Shown: positions 1-13,812 of the stretch, in pieces | How the letters are laid out: the number at the start of each line of letters is the position of its first letter | Position numbering within the stretch: position 1 is the first letter of the stretch | Assembly (NCBI GenBank): GCA_023515745.1 | Contig: JALECJ010000011.1 | Location: 1 to 64,000, forward strand | DNA: 64,000 nucleotides | Direction: 5' to 3' | DNA from: Amoeboaphelidium protococcarum | Lineage: Eukaryota; Aphelidiomycota; Aphelidea | Translations under genes and position numbers: made by a program | The notes under the pieces: generated by a model | Told to the model about the DNA's origin: nothing | The model's input: only the letters and a program-made list of their open reading frames with translations | Database searches by the model: none

Positions 1-956
1 CTGATTAACAAGGTCGTCAGTTTAAGGAAGTCAATAATCAGCTGTTTGCTATGCCTCCTTCTGGTAATTCAAATGGTGGTTCTGGTTCGACACCTGGTTA
101 ACAACCTTCACCATCTAATGGTGGCAGTACTTAACCGGGATAACCTGGTGCTCCTTTTGGATCTACGCCTGGTACACCTGGCACTCCTCCTCCTCCTCCT
201 ACACCGGGTACTTCACCTGGAACTCAGCCTGGCGCGCCTGGTTCTAATCCTCCGCCGCCTGCTGATTAGAGTCCTCCTCCACCAAAAGGACCATCCGCTC
301 CTGGTTAGTACAATTTAGCTCAACCAGGTTCTAAATCCGCGTCTGAAGCCGGTAGAGGTGGAATCATGAACATGAACAACTACCAAGCCGCTAAAAGTGG
401 TGCTTAGCGAGGCATCAATTCTGAAATCTAAGATCCTGAACAGAGAAGATATGCTAATGCGATGTATTTAGGTGCTGTCGGAACCGAAACTGGAGGTGGT
501 CAGAACATGCCTAATGATGCCGAGTAGCAGCAACGTGGTAAGTTGGGCAATGATATGGAAGAAATTGGTCCAGCTAGGATTGGTCGCGGCCTTTGGAAGA
601 GAATGGGCTATTCTGAAGAGGAGATTCAAAGAATCAAAGCTGATGGCAATGGAGCTTATGCCAATGAACAATCTGCAAGAGTTTTCGCCAAGGGACCTCA
701 AGAGCTAGGTGGCATGAGAAATTTCATGGCATACTAACGCGGTGGCGTCTCAATGTACAACAAGGCTAGCGACTACCGTGATGCACCTCAAGACAGAGAG
801 AAATATGGACCTATGACACAACAGGAGCAACAGAGTCTTGATCATCTGACTGAAAACTATCGTGAGACTCAATAAGAGGTGATAAATAATCCAAACTTAT
901 TGGATCCGTCCAACAATCAGGTTCCTTGGCTAAATCAGGCTGCTCCATAGATCTGA
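1..956 (+). CDS. Pro/Gly-rich protein with unknown C-terminal domain, 5' end outside window
   Basis: The frame is open from the left edge to a TGA at 954-956, with many in-frame TAA/TAG read as Gln. Residues from about 16 to 100 are a low-complexity Pro/Gly/Ser/Gln linker with repeats such as PGTPGTPPPPP. After it comes a hydrophilic globular-looking region of about 200 residues with conserved-looking stretches (GPARIGRGLWKRMGYSEEE, GPQELGGMRNF). I do not recognise the family. The start lies upstream of the window. The next gene is convergent and ends 199 nt downstream. The reading frame is certain; the function is unknown. Confidence 0.75.
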
Positions 957-1155
957 TTGAACTGACCAGGTTGAGAAAGTAATGCAAATGTTTTTTCTAA
1001 TACAGTTTTGTTTTTCCATCAATTTATTACTCTACTTACCCTTGATCTTGGCACTGTCCGAGACCCTTCTCATTTTTACTGATAAAGTATAGTTACACAA
1101 CAATTTTGATACTTTCAATGATAAGAATCACCACTATTTAGGCGCGTTGTCAGCG

Positions 1156-1758
1156 TCAAAGTTCAGGCGATTTCAGCTTATACAGCTCTTTAATGAGATG
1201 TCGTTTAGCAACAAACTTGCGCGTCTGCTCCAATTACTGAATAGCCTTTTGCATATTGACACGGTTCAGCAGGTCCATGTCAAAGTGAGCCGTGCACTCT
1301 CTTAGCTATTGAAGTTGTTACCATTCCTTAATGATAGTTGAATTGTCCGATTGCCCTACTATCAACGAAACATGTTGGCTTGAGCAAGCTTTTAGCTAGT
1401 TTAACGCCCTTAAAGCTAGGGATTCAGTTTATACTCGTTGCATTTCTTGATCCAAACGCTGACTTAATGAATTGAATTCTCTCTCGATAGAACCACGTTC
1501 AATCATCCCTTAAATATCAGATATTTCTGTTCTAACTCTGATGTCGCTTCTATTAAACTTGGCTTCAATCTCAGTCAGCTACTGCAACTATGATTGTAAG
1601 TATTATTCAACATCGTCCACAGCGTGATCTGTAATCGAAATAGACTAAGTCTAAATCTCATTGCCGGATGTAACAAGTTTGTCCTGTGCTGCTCTTAGAT
1701 ATTCTTCGCCAGCTTATCCTTCTTGTGCAGTATGAACGCTGGGCCTTCTGGATGTCAT
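1156..1758 (-). CDS. Coiled-coil protein, 200 aa, unknown
   Basis: ATG at 1758 and TGA at 1156-1158 give 200 codons with several TAA/TAG Gln codons. The protein is strongly helical and rich in Gln, Glu and Arg. Heptad-like patterns run from about residue 50 to 125 and again near the C-terminus (QLEQTRKFVAKRHLIKELY). There is no signal peptide or membrane segment. It is divergent from the prohibitin gene, with 285 nt between the two starts. The family is not recognised; a structural or motor-associated coiled coil is only a guess. Confidence 0.75.
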
Positions 1759-2043
1759 ATCATCACACGAATCACTTTGTTGCATTGTTTTTATTGTATA
1801 AACGATATGTATAGGTGCAATTTAATATTTTAAAGCGATTTCTAATCTACACTTCAATGAGTATCAGGTGAGATTGGTAATAATCAGTTGTGAAACAATC
1901 TCTATTCGTTGTCAAGCAAGTCCTCGCTAAGGTTGAAGCGATCCCTCACTCTCATTCAGAAGCGTCTTAAACTATTTCTAATCCTTTTCGCGCATTACTA
2001 AGTGACGTTGATATCAAGCAATATAAAATAAACTAAATAAATA

Positions 2044-2871
2044 ATGGCAGCGGCATAACGCGCATTGGAAAGAATTGGAGTAGCGGCTGTGGTTCTCGGT
2101 ACTGGTGCTAGTTTGGTATAGTCTAGTATGTATGACGTTCCTGGTGGTCACAGAGCAGTGATTTTCGACAGATTTCAGGGTGTGAAGAAGGACGTGATTA
2201 ATGAGGGTACTCATTTCTTGGTTCCATGGCTATAACGCGCCATCACCTATGACGTTCGTACAAAGCCGCGTAATATCAGCACTACAACTGGCTCCAAAGA
2301 TATGCAGATGATATCGCTGACTCTTCGTGTCTTGCACAAGCCTGATGTCAAACGCTTGCCTGTGATTTATCAATCGCTCGGCTTAGATTATGATGATCGT
2401 GTTCTACCTTCTATCGGTAATGAAGTGTTGAAGGCTGTTGTGGCTCAGTTTGACGCTGGTGAATTGATCACACAGCGTGAGATTGTATCTGCTCAGATCC
2501 GCGGTGATTTGGTGAAGCGTGCAAAAGAGTTCAACATTCTGCTGGAAGACGTGTCCATCACCCATCTGACTTTCGGCCAGGAATTCACCAACGCTGTCGA
2601 ATAGAAACAGGTTGCACAGTAGGAGGCGGAGAGAGCGCGTTTTGTCGTGGAGAAGGCTGAGCAAGAGAAACTGGCCGCCGTGATCCGTGCTGAAGGTGAA
2701 GCCACCGCTGCCGACCTGATCTCCAAGTCTTTGCAGTCGTTCGGCTCTGGTCTGATTGAGCTGAGAAAGATTGAGGCGAGCAAAGAAATCGCCGGCACTC
2801 TGTCCCAGACACGCAATGTAGTCTATCTACCAACGAAGGGATCCAATATGTTGTTGAACCTTGGCTAGTGA
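2044..2871 (+). CDS. PHB1: Prohibitin 1 (SPFH/band 7 family)
   Basis: The 275-residue frame ends at TGA 2869-2871, close to the usual PHB1 length of about 272. A hydrophobic N-terminal anchor (about residues 8-25) is followed by the SPFH domain, with recognisable segments [39 protein letters not shown] and [17 protein letters not shown] long coiled coil rich in EKA/AERAR follows, ending in [17 protein letters not shown]1 and PHB2 form ring complexes in the mitochondrial inner membrane that act as scaffolds for the m-AAA protease and cardiolipin. Of the two paralogues, this matches PHB1 rather than PHB2. The ATG at 2044 is the first in frame. Confidence 0.95.
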
Positions 2872-3106
2872 TCTTATTAGATTTTTATTTTTACGATTTT
2901 TTATTTATTATTGATGATTTCTTATCAATAGTGTACCGGTATGCCTGATAGTTTGCGTGCTTGATATGATAAGGATTCTTCCAACTGCGAAAGTTCTTTT
3001 ATTGACCCGTTTCCTTCTGTGAGAATTTCAGTTACAAAAGCGATTTAAACACTTGGCACATAACGTAATTTATATTTGTTTGAATTGTAGTACTGTAATA
3101 ATTAGT

Positions 3107-4156
3107 ATGGAAAAGCAGTCGCTATCACCAGAGGGAAGTTTGCCGTAGTAGCATAAACATGACAGATCCCTGTCCATAGATAGTCTATCGTCCCATATGT
3201 CTCTGAAGAATTCACTGGAAAGTTATGATACTTTGTATACTCAACTGCAGAAGGATCTATAGAGCTCTGCGACTGGCGATGAATTCGTGGAGACTAGAAA
3301 GTTTAAGGATTTGATCGAGATGCAACACTAGTTAATAAAGAAGTTGAGATTCGATCTGGATTGTGAACAAGGCCGTGTAAAGATTCTGAGACATGACAAT
3401 GAGCAGTTGAAGAAGATGCATGCTGAAATCTACTAGGAACATGAGATTGAAGAGGAGTAAATCACCAATAAATTGCTCAAGAACATTATGGGCTTGAAGA
3501 GAGAGAAGACTGAGATGTTGACACAGATGGAAAAGGAGGAGGAGTACATTACCAATAAATTGCAGAGGAAACTGAAAGAATTGCAGAAGGAGAAGATTGA
3601 CCTGGAAATAGCCATGGAGCAAGAGCAAGAGTTTATAGTTAACCGATTAACTAAGCAATTGGATGAGATGAAAAAGAACAGGTCCACCACATCTCCCTAT
3701 GCTTCCATAAGCAGGTAAGTCTTATTTATATAGTGGATAGTAATGTCAATTCAATTGAATTTAAATTATCAATCTTGATTGTGTAGTTTGAATGCGGCAA
3801 CAACTGGTAAACTGTCTCAGATCTCCCGCAAACCATCAGAGACTCTGTTCTCTAGTCCCTCTTAGCAATAGATGCAGTAATAGCCACATCAAGTGCCTAC
3901 GCAGTAATCTAATCATGCTCAGTAAAATCAGCACAGTGTTGGTGCTGGAGGCGCGTCTAGTCATTCAGTGATGATGAGAGACTCTAATGAAGAGATTGCT
4001 CAACTCAAAACTCAATTTGCCCGGATGGAGAGAGATCATGAGTAGAAGATTGCCAAGTACCAGACTGAGATTGAACGTCTGAAATCTGATATCAAGTAGT
4101 AATAGTAGTAATAATAGTAATAGGTTGTAGTGGAGAAGAAAACTTCTCAAGTGTGA
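3107..4156 (+). CDS. CCDC6-like coiled-coil protein (DUF2046), one intron
   Basis: Exon 1 is 3107-3714 and exon 2 is 3787-4156, joined across a 72-nt GTAAGT...GTAG intron (3715-3786). The product is 325 aa. The core is a long coiled coil with segments typical of CCDC6 (MEKEEEYITNKLQRKLKELQ, EIAMEQEQEFIVNRL). A Ser/Gln/His-rich linker follows, then a shorter coil near the C-terminus. Nine consecutive TAG/TAA codons (4097-4123) encode a polyglutamine run just before the end. Human CCDC6 is a cytosolic/nuclear scaffold linked to the DNA-damage response; the role in ciliates is unknown. Confidence 0.8.
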
Positions 4157-4629
4157 TATAGTCATCGTCTGCCCTGTCTCTAATAATAGTAATAGTGAAT
4201 AAATATACGCGAATTCGTATTTAACGCTGCTTTTGTTAATAAATGAAATTGTTCTAATCTGTTTCTTTAATGTATACTACGGATAATATGTATGACAAAT
4301 TCGTTACACTTGAATTTACACGAAACTATTGACAAAATATTCAGTCCATGGATATATATGTACTGATGGAGTAAATTGCACAGACAGGTCGGATGATGAA
4401 ACTTGAAACGACTAAACTCGCCTCCGTTTAAAGTTCTTTCCTTCAGTCGTTTTTCAACTTGCTTCTCTCCCTCTTTCTTCTCCCTCTCGTTCTCTCTTTC
4501 CTTCTCCCAACACTGAGTGTGTTTCTCTCTCTCTCTCTCCCCGTTTTGTCCAAGAAGTAAAGTGGCAAGTTGCTCTTATACTTGAATAAAAACATCTTTT
4601 TTTTATTTGAATAATCCTTTTAGATAGAT
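4157..4629. other. Intergenic promoter region with long pyrimidine tract
   Basis: This 473-nt stretch lies between the CCDC6-like gene and USO1 and holds no convincing gene. The AT-rich 3' side of the upstream gene is followed at about 4440-4553 by an almost unbroken C/T tract on the + strand, ending in a (CT)n run near 4527-4541 and then an AT-rich segment before the USO1 ATG. A polypyrimidine promoter element or 5' UTR is plausible. The minus strand of this tract shows a short reading frame made of Arg/Glu repeats, which is an artefact of composition. Confidence 0.5.
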
Positions 4630-7476
4630 ATGAACTTCTTGTCGAGTCTGGTGAAAGCTGCTCCATCACCTGCGTAGTAAGAAGTGTCTCCACATGAAAT
4701 TATTGAAAAGCTGTGTGACCGTCTGAGGACATCCACCATGATTGAAGACAAGCGTGCTGCCATTCTCAGTCTTAAAGGACTGTCTAGGTAGTATTAGCTG
4801 GAAGTTGGTACTTAGGCTACTTAATTACTACTGGAAATTCTGCATGATGAGTACTGCATGGAAGATGCGGAGATTGTAAAGTCTGTTCTGGACACTTTTA
4901 TCAACTTGTGTTAGGGAGATTATCAAGAGAGCAGTGCTGTTAGCTCATTTAATACAGACACTGCTGGTTAGAGTTCATAATAGAATTTGGGTCTCTAGTT
5001 TAGTCAAATTTTACTCAAAAACTGCGAAAATGTTCCTTTTATGATTAATACTTTACTGCAGGATTACTCGTTTCATGTTCAGTTTGCTCTGATTGAATTA
5101 CTGCGGATTTTGGTGCGTAATGATTTGGCTCTGTTCTAGAAGAATATCATTAATGGCGCCGGTTGCATTTCTCATATCATGAATCTGTTGAGTGATAATA
5201 GAGAGGTGTTGAGAAACGAAGGTATTCTGTTGCTGGTAGATTTGACATCTCCATCATCACATGGATCTTTTGCAGACATTTAAAAGATTATTGCGTTTGA
5301 TAATGCATTCGAATAATGTCTACATCTAGCTATTGAGGTTGAGGGTGGAATGTATGGCTAGGTGGTGGTTGAGGATTGCCTCTGCTTGATTTATAACTTG
5401 CTGAAAGACAATTCCAGTAATTAGAATTATTTCAGAGAGAGTGGTCTCATTCCGAGATTGTTGACTTTCATCAGATACGATCTTTCAGTATTACCTGCAG
5501 GTGGTAAGTTGCCCAGTAGACTTACGTTGAGTACTCCTCCAAAGTTGACGCTGAATGGTGATGAAGAGTTTTCCGTTCAGCAGTGTCGCAATCTCAATAA
5601 AATGTTGGATGTAATGGATCTGCTAGTGTTCAGTGGCTCTCAATCTGCATCATCGGGTATTGTAAATAATTAGGTGGTGTTTATTAATTGTGGCTTATGG
5701 TATCCATTCCTGATGTTTGGGCTATTTGGACCGCCGGCTGATTAGATTTAAAGCGGATACGATATTGTCTGTCTATTGAGATCGAGGTGCCTGTATACTC
5801 TTGCTTACTCTATTCAAGAACTTCCTGCTGGGTAGTCATTAATTAATTGTATTGCTAATAAAAGTCAATAGCCTACAGAGATGCCTACCGCTCTACTCAC
5901 ATATTGCATGTAGATGGTATTTCAGTCTACACATGTAGATTTGCCACAATCTGTTTGCGATGACAGACTTCGTTCCAATTGTTAGCTTAGATTAAGATTT
6001 GGAGCGTTTGAACTTATAAAATCGTCAGTGGTTGGCAATAGTGATTTGATTCAAGTGTTGGTGAATTTTGTAAAGTTGGGAATTTAAAGTGGTGGTAGTG
6101 GAGGAAGCATTATTGGTGATAATGGCTTTGGTGATTTGCTGCTGGATTCTCTTCTTGAGTATTAGTATGCTAGAAAGCGCAATGATATCTATCGTGTCTG
6201 GTTTGCCTCTTGTATATTCTCTTTGCTTATTAGTAGTTCCCCAGAGAATAGAGGTATCTGTCTATCGGCAAAAATCTCTAGTCCTAGTGATTTAATAGAC
6301 GGGGAGAAAGATCTATTCACATCCATAATTAATTGCGTGATGGTCTGCAGCAGAGACTCCAGTTCTGATTATCGTCTGCTCATTACGTACCTATCGATGC
6401 TATCTCTTTGCCTGGCAGATTCTTCTGAATGGTGCGGCAAGTTTATGAAAGAGTCGTCACGGTTTGCATTTCTGCTAGAGTAAATCCAGTCTCATCCATC
6501 ACAGGTGGTGTAAGGACTTTGTGCGTACTTGATTGGTCTTTTATTTGAGTACAATGATGGACAAGTAAAAACATTGGGCCGCGCAGAGATTTCTAATGTT
6601 GTAATCACCAGAGTCGGTGTCGAGTCATATTCGAGTAAAATGAACAGGCTCAGAGACGCTGTAGTTTCTTACTAGCCCATCTATGCTGCGAATAGAATCC
6701 CATCTGCAGGTTCTAATGACGATGAGCCTGTGCTATTCATTGAAGAATTCATTGAACAGTTCAAAAGCCACTCCGACTCCATTTAAAAGTCTGTGGTCAA
6801 TCCAAAGTCTGTCAAGATGAAGCAGCGGTAGTAAGAGGAATCGAAATAGCACGAGAATGCAATGCAGAGCTATAAAGTGTTAATCAGCGAGCAAGATTAG
6901 ACTATTGCGTCGTTAAAAGCAGAAGTATCGCAGTTGAAATAATAGCTGAGTTCTAAGTAATAATAGATTTAACAGTAGTCATCACCCCAGAGTAATAATC
7001 ATAAACAATTGGAGTAAATTGATATTGAAAAGCATCCAGTTATGATTGATCTGAGATAATAATTGTCTGAGGCGAATGAGTAATATTAATCTGTTAATTA
7101 GGAGATGGAGGATCTGCTTGTCTGTCTAGCAGAATAGGACGTGGAAATGAAGAAATTAAAGTAGAGATTGAAAGAATTGGGAGATAACGTAGTGGATGTT
7201 GAGAATAGCTTTGATGGCGAGTAATTGGGTGTTACGGCGCAAGTACATAGTCTGGCTCTTAATGATGAATAAGAGTAATAAGACAAAAAAGGAGAAGAAG
7301 TACACAGAGCGCCTATCGATATGCCATCACCTGGTGAATAAAAGTAAGAGATTGACAATGTCTTCAACAATTATCAACAATACAATGATAAGCCATTTGC
7401 CTTCGATTCTAATCCAGAGATCAAAGATGGCCTTACTGATATCTTTGATACCATAGAAGAACCATCGCTATTGTGA
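4630..7476 (+). CDS. USO1: General vesicular transport factor p115/USO1
   Basis: One uninterrupted frame of 948 aa (human p115 is about 962) starts at ATG 4630 and ends at TGA 7474. The first ~650 residues are armadillo-like helical repeats of the p115 head, beginning EIIEKLCDRLRTSTMIEDKRAAILSLKGLSRQY and including CGLWYPFLMFGLFGPP. A coiled-coil tail from about residue 700 is interrupted by Gln runs written with TAA/TAG, and the extreme C-terminus is acidic (PEIKDGLTDIFDTIEEP), as in p115. The protein tethers COPII/COPI vesicles at the ER-Golgi interface and binds Rab1 and golgins. There is no intron. Confidence 0.92.
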
Positions 7477-7636
7477 GATATAAAATGAAATATACTCTGC
7501 GTTTATACTATAATATTAAATGTTCCATTTTGATTATTTTACAACTGATGATGGTGTTGGTAGCATAGCAGACGATTTTCGCTTTCTTCGTTTTGAACAC
7601 TTTAAAATTTGAGCCCTAAAATAGTGATACAATTTA

Positions 7637-8227
7637 ATGATGAATTCTAATAAAGGCGATGATATTCAGCAGGAAGTTTTAGCTGGCTCTTTTAGATAAG
7701 CTGCGACTGCATTGACTAAATTGTACAAAGATGCATTAGAGATGTAATAATATAGTAACTAAACTGTATAAGAGGGTGGTGATATGGAATCATTCAAAGC
7801 GGGATATCAGAGCTGTCTCCAAGACATCATATAGCTTATATTGTCTGTACCCATGACTGATATTAATAGTCTCGGTGCTGGTTAATAATAATAATTATAT
7901 TCAAGCGGAAGTACTCCATCATAATCTGCATCTCAGCGATAATAGTAACGATTAATCAATGGCGATGTTATGATTGATTACCTCAACGGGCGACAAGACG
8001 TGATGATGAAGGAAGCAATGCAGAAGTAGCAGCAGGAACGGCGTGCCAGCTCTCAATAATTAAATAGGAATATCAGCGATGATATCAGTTTTGCCGATTT
8101 TGAAATGATCAGATAGTTGAGACCAAGTATTGTTGCATAAATGGACGCTGAAAATGGTTCCCCCGCCGCTGTTGTTGGTCAAATTTAACCATTGTCTCCG
8201 CTCAAGAAGAGATCCCGCCAATAATGA
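7637..8227 (+). CDS. HAPSTR1/C16orf72-like protein
   Basis: This 196-aa frame ends at TGA 8225-8227. Two ATG codons lie in tandem at 7637 and 7640. The N-terminal part carries the pattern GSFRQAATALTKLYKDALEM followed by SFKAGYQSCLQDIIQLI, which resembles the HAPSTR1 (C16orf72) family: an aromatic/Ala-rich helix, LYK, then a GY...D motif. The middle is Gln/Ser-rich, with many TAA/TAG codons, and the C-terminus is basic (PLKKRSRQQ). In animals HAPSTR1 works with the ubiquitin ligase HUWE1 in stress signalling. The match rests on one short region, so confidence is moderate. Confidence 0.55.
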
Positions 8228-8241
8228 ATGTCTTAAATGTA

Positions 8242-8502
8242 TCATTTATCAGATGTTGATATGTTTTAAAATATTGTATCTATTACAACTGCTTCATGGT
8301 ATTATATTTAGAGCTCGATTGATTTTTTACTTACTAATGCACATCAGCCCAGTTGATGTCAATACGCATCTGATCGATCAAAGATCAACCGAAACGAACA
8401 TCTTGAAGGCGCGCGCTCATCTTTCTTCATCTTCTCGGCCTTCCTAAGCTTCTTTCTAGTTTTCATCAGTGATAAATGCTTAGAAACTTTATCTCGCGAC
8501 AT
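8242..8502 (-). CDS. Small basic protein, probable two exons
   Basis: ATG at 8502 opens a very basic N-terminus (MSRDKVSKHLSLMKTRKKLRKAEKMKKDER). Removing a GT-AG intron of 66 nt (8334-8399) extends the frame to a TGA at 8242, giving 64 aa; without splicing the frame stops after 47 aa. It is convergent with the HAPSTR1-like gene and does not overlap it. The family is not recognised. A ribosome-associated or nucleolar role is possible from composition alone. Confidence 0.35.
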
Positions 8503-8586
8503 TGTAGTATTCTATAAAACTTTGGCACGGCACACAATCTAAACTTATTGCATAGTTCACATAGTAATATCATAATTAAGAGAGCG

Positions 8587-10425
<1,839 letters not shown>

Positions 10426-10491
10426 TATTGTAGTGAATAAAGTAGACAGATTTATTCCTCATCACTATTACTGCGTATAGTTTCATTCATT

Positions 10492-12444
10492 TCACTATTC
10501 AGCTGTTCTTTAGTTTAAATAAGATATTGCCTGCTAGAAGTTCTCGACAATGTGCTGTTACTGCGCAGAGTCTTCCGTCGACACTTCTTCACTCTTCATA
10601 GCTTCCTATTGACTCGTAACATAAGCTTAAAGCACCTAATTAATAACTAAAATATCAGAGTCACTGAATACTTTGGCGAATACTGGCTCTAATGTTAACT
10701 ACTATTTCATGACCAATAATACAATGAGGTAGCATAAGAATGAGGCTGAAATCAGTAAAGATTCGAGCAGAGGATGAGATTGCAGCTGGTCCAGTAATCT
10801 TAAAGTCTAAAGGCAGTCTTTAACAATTGACTCATAAAGAGCTACATCGAATATGTGCGGATCATTACATTAGTATAAATTAATTAATGAGCAAGCGGAC
10901 ATTGTGATATGCGAGCATATAATCTCGGCCTCACCAATCGATCCATGGTCGTCATTCACAACAAGAGATATTTTCTAAATGGCTTCGCTGATTCTAGCAA
11001 TTGAAGAGGACATCCAAGCATTATCCGGTTATTAATGAAGCCACGCTATAAACTCTTTCCAGTCATGCGTAAGTTTTAAGCAGATATTTAGATAGATCGT
11101 GCACAGTTGATGATTGCACAAAGCAGATTCATCATTGAGAGACTTCATCATGGGCAAGATGATATCGTATGCACATTTTAAAAGCTTAAGATTATGCAGA
11201 CATACTCTACCCAGCACAGTAAGAATCTAAGTCTTTAGCTATGTATTAATGCACGGTAATTTAAGAATTAATTGATCAAACCATTCCTCTGCTATACCAT
11301 CAATATGACCGAGAACAGTTCTCAGATTACTATCACAACAGATATCGTGGCAGCATTTAATTAAAATTATTTACATGTCAGAATCATCAACCATTTCATA
11401 AAGCTCGTGTAGAAGCTTCTATTGCTTTTTATTGAGACTGGTCACGGATTGTTAGTCCAGAACATCAGGCAACTTAGTTAATGCATAACTAATCAGCGAC
11501 GGTGATAGAAAATTCTTAGCACTCAGATACACAATTCTTATCATAACAATTAAAGCACACACGATCACCTACACAAATACAAGCAATCTAACAGCTCGTT
11601 CATCATGTATCGAGTCAATCATACCTAGTCTTTATAAACGCAGAGTAAGCCCAAGATTTTCTCATGATTCTGAGTGATGCAGAGTCTTTCAAGAAATTCA
11701 TTATCTTTGCACTTTAGCATGATTTCGACTATACTACCTTAAACGCTCATATAATAATTCTGGTATACTATATAGTTAAATTTACCTATTTTGTTGTACA
11801 GATAGACTTTGATCAGACTGGAGACCATCAATCAGAAATGATATTCCATCAGAGAACCGCTAGAATTCACCATTAAATCGGAGTTCACTTACAGTCTTGA
11901 CTTCAACACACTGAGCCAACTAAGGTTAGTCATCCTATGAAGAGGCGCCAAGACATGATGATTATGAACGTAAGGATGCACATGGCAATTACTACTAATC
12001 AGAGTTCAACTGAGACGCGTTGTGACTTTTGACCAGATACTCTTCTCCCAGTCGCGTTTCAGTTTCTTGCGTTTCAGTCGTCAACGAGTCGTCGTTGTCG
12101 TTGTCCAAGGTGGTAATAGAACTGCTCTGAGATGATGCTTTGAACACAGATTTTAATCCATAAAGCTTGACACCAACACTTTCAGTAGAGACACTACTCT
12201 CAGTTCTACTGAAGGAATTCATAGTAGTGGAACATTTGACACTTTGAATGGTTCTTCTCTTCTGCACTGGCTAAGTAGAAACGGAGGAATTTTGAGAGCT
12301 GTGCAGTTAAAAGTCATTTTCTTGAGAGGACCTTGAACATCCCTGGGTATTCACATCAGTAATATCATCCTTATATACCTTGATCTTTTTCTTACGATAA
12401 GTGGATTGAGTTTTAGCATTATTATTACGTGTTTAGTTCAGCAT
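10492..12444 (-). CDS. WAPL: WAPL-like cohesin release factor, one intron
   Basis: ATG at 12444 (in-frame TGA just upstream) and TGA at 10492 define the gene. An 84-nt GT-AG intron (11661-11744) removes three in-frame TGA codons and keeps phase, giving about 622 aa. The N-terminal ~200 residues are Ser/Thr/Gln-rich and disordered, with basic clusters. The helical-repeat domain begins EFQRFSDGISFLIDGLQSDQ and continues with IPELLYERLRQYSRNHA, matching the start of the WAPL domain. Later helices (DDSDMQIILIKCCHDICCDS, WFDQLILKLPC) fit its C-terminal repeats. WAPL opens the cohesin ring with PDS5. The intron is inferred. Confidence 0.62.
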
Positions 12445-12612
12445 ATTTCCATTTGATGAGGTATTGAACGTGGTGTTTCAACTGCTCTCTTACAGTAGAA
12501 AGGAGAGAAGTCCTGAATATTTCACGGTGAATTTCTATTTAAAATGAAAACGCGATCTTTTCCAAGTAAAGCTCACATATAACGCGTTAAAACGTTAAAC
12601 AAATTTCAAATT

Positions 12613-13611
12613 ATGACCAAGTGGGGACCAGATAGTGAAAAGCTTGTAATTCCGGGATTCCCGGCAATTATTCCAATGTATATGAACGATGACTAGCTAA
12701 GGTAGTACATGCGCATTATTAGAATTGAGGAAATTACATAGATGCTTCGTACCGGTAACGTGTTTCCAGAGTATAACGAGAGTAAACCGCGATCCCCTAG
12801 TCCTGAGCCTGAATATGATGAGGACATGAAGAGAATTAATACTAGGGATGTAAGATATCGGACGCGACTGGAAGAGGAGAGGAATTAGTTAATAGAAGAG
12901 GCATGTGATGCTGATCACTTGTACAAACCCCCAGCAGATTATCGCCGGACGCCTAAATTAAATGAACGGATATACATTCCAGTGCAGGACTTCTCCGAGA
13001 TTAATTTCATGGGATTGCTGATAGGCCCACGTGGAAAATATCTTCAGAGTCTCGAGTAGTAGGCTGGAGTGAAAATATCTATACGTGGTCGCGGTGCCGA
13101 GAAGGATAGAGCTGATGCTCGCTCTAATGCTGGTCAGGAGGGAATGGATGACGATCTACATGCTCTTATAATGGCTGAGAATGAAGAGAATCTAGTCGCA
13201 GGTGTTAAACTAGTTAATGAGATTCTCGAGAAGGCATGTACCGATCCAGAGTCTGTAGTTGAGATGAGGCGGTAATAGCTGGTGGAACTTGCGAAGCTCA
13301 ATGGTGTCAATGTCGATGAAAGCGGTAAGCTGGCAGTTACAGGTTGTTAGATCTGTGGCGATACTGCACATCAATAGAATTAGTGCCCTCTCTCTAGTGA
13401 TCCTGATCATATAAAGAAAGCAGAGGAACGATCTAGGAAGATGGAAGCGGATTATGAAGAATTTCTGTTGTCGATTGGTGGAAAGAGCGCGTTAAAAGGT
13501 GCCGTTGAAGTAGAGAAGCCTGTGGTGCCTGAAAATGTTGAAGTTGAGGCTTCTGTAGATGGCGACCTTTAATACGCTCCATGGAACTATTAGGCCAGAT
13601 AAACAAGATGA
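12613..13611 (+). CDS. SF1: Splicing factor 1 / branchpoint-binding protein
   Basis: The 332-aa protein runs from ATG 12613 to TGA 13609. The order of elements is that of SF1/BBP: a helix-hairpin region (MRIIRIEEITQMLRTGNVFPE), the linker YKPPADYRRTPKLNERIYIP, the KH-QUA2 domain (FSEINFMGLLIGPRGKYLQS, KISIRGRGA, HALIMAENEENL), and one CCHC zinc knuckle near residue 245 (CQICGDTAHQQNQC). There is no Pro-rich tail and it is shorter than the animal protein. SF1 binds the intron branchpoint in the early spliceosome, consistent with the introns seen in this window. Confidence 0.92.
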
Positions 13612-13812
13612 ACTTTGAAAATTGTTTTGTGGTAAAAGAAACATATTGATATCTTGAATGATTTCAGTTATCACTAGTCGTTTCCTTATTGTTGCAAATT
13701 TTCGAATGACCGTAGCTGCTGGTTATAATTCTCAACGTTCGCCTAGTGATGGTAAATGTTGCATAGTGCTGTGTAGTACTCAACCATAAATAGGCATAGA
13801 GTAGGTATCCAG

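Noticed and set aside
11400-11740. A Cys-rich reading (CICVGDRVCFNC) suggesting a B-box zinc finger on the minus strand
   Set aside because: It needs a very short intron and a second shift; the alternative frame is continuous with the WAPL-like repeats on both sides and needs only one 84-nt intron.
10492-12444. Importin-alpha as the identity of this armadillo-like gene
   Set aside because: There is no importin-beta-binding domain and no WxxxN repeat pattern; the FSDGISFLIDGLQSDQ region fits WAPL better.
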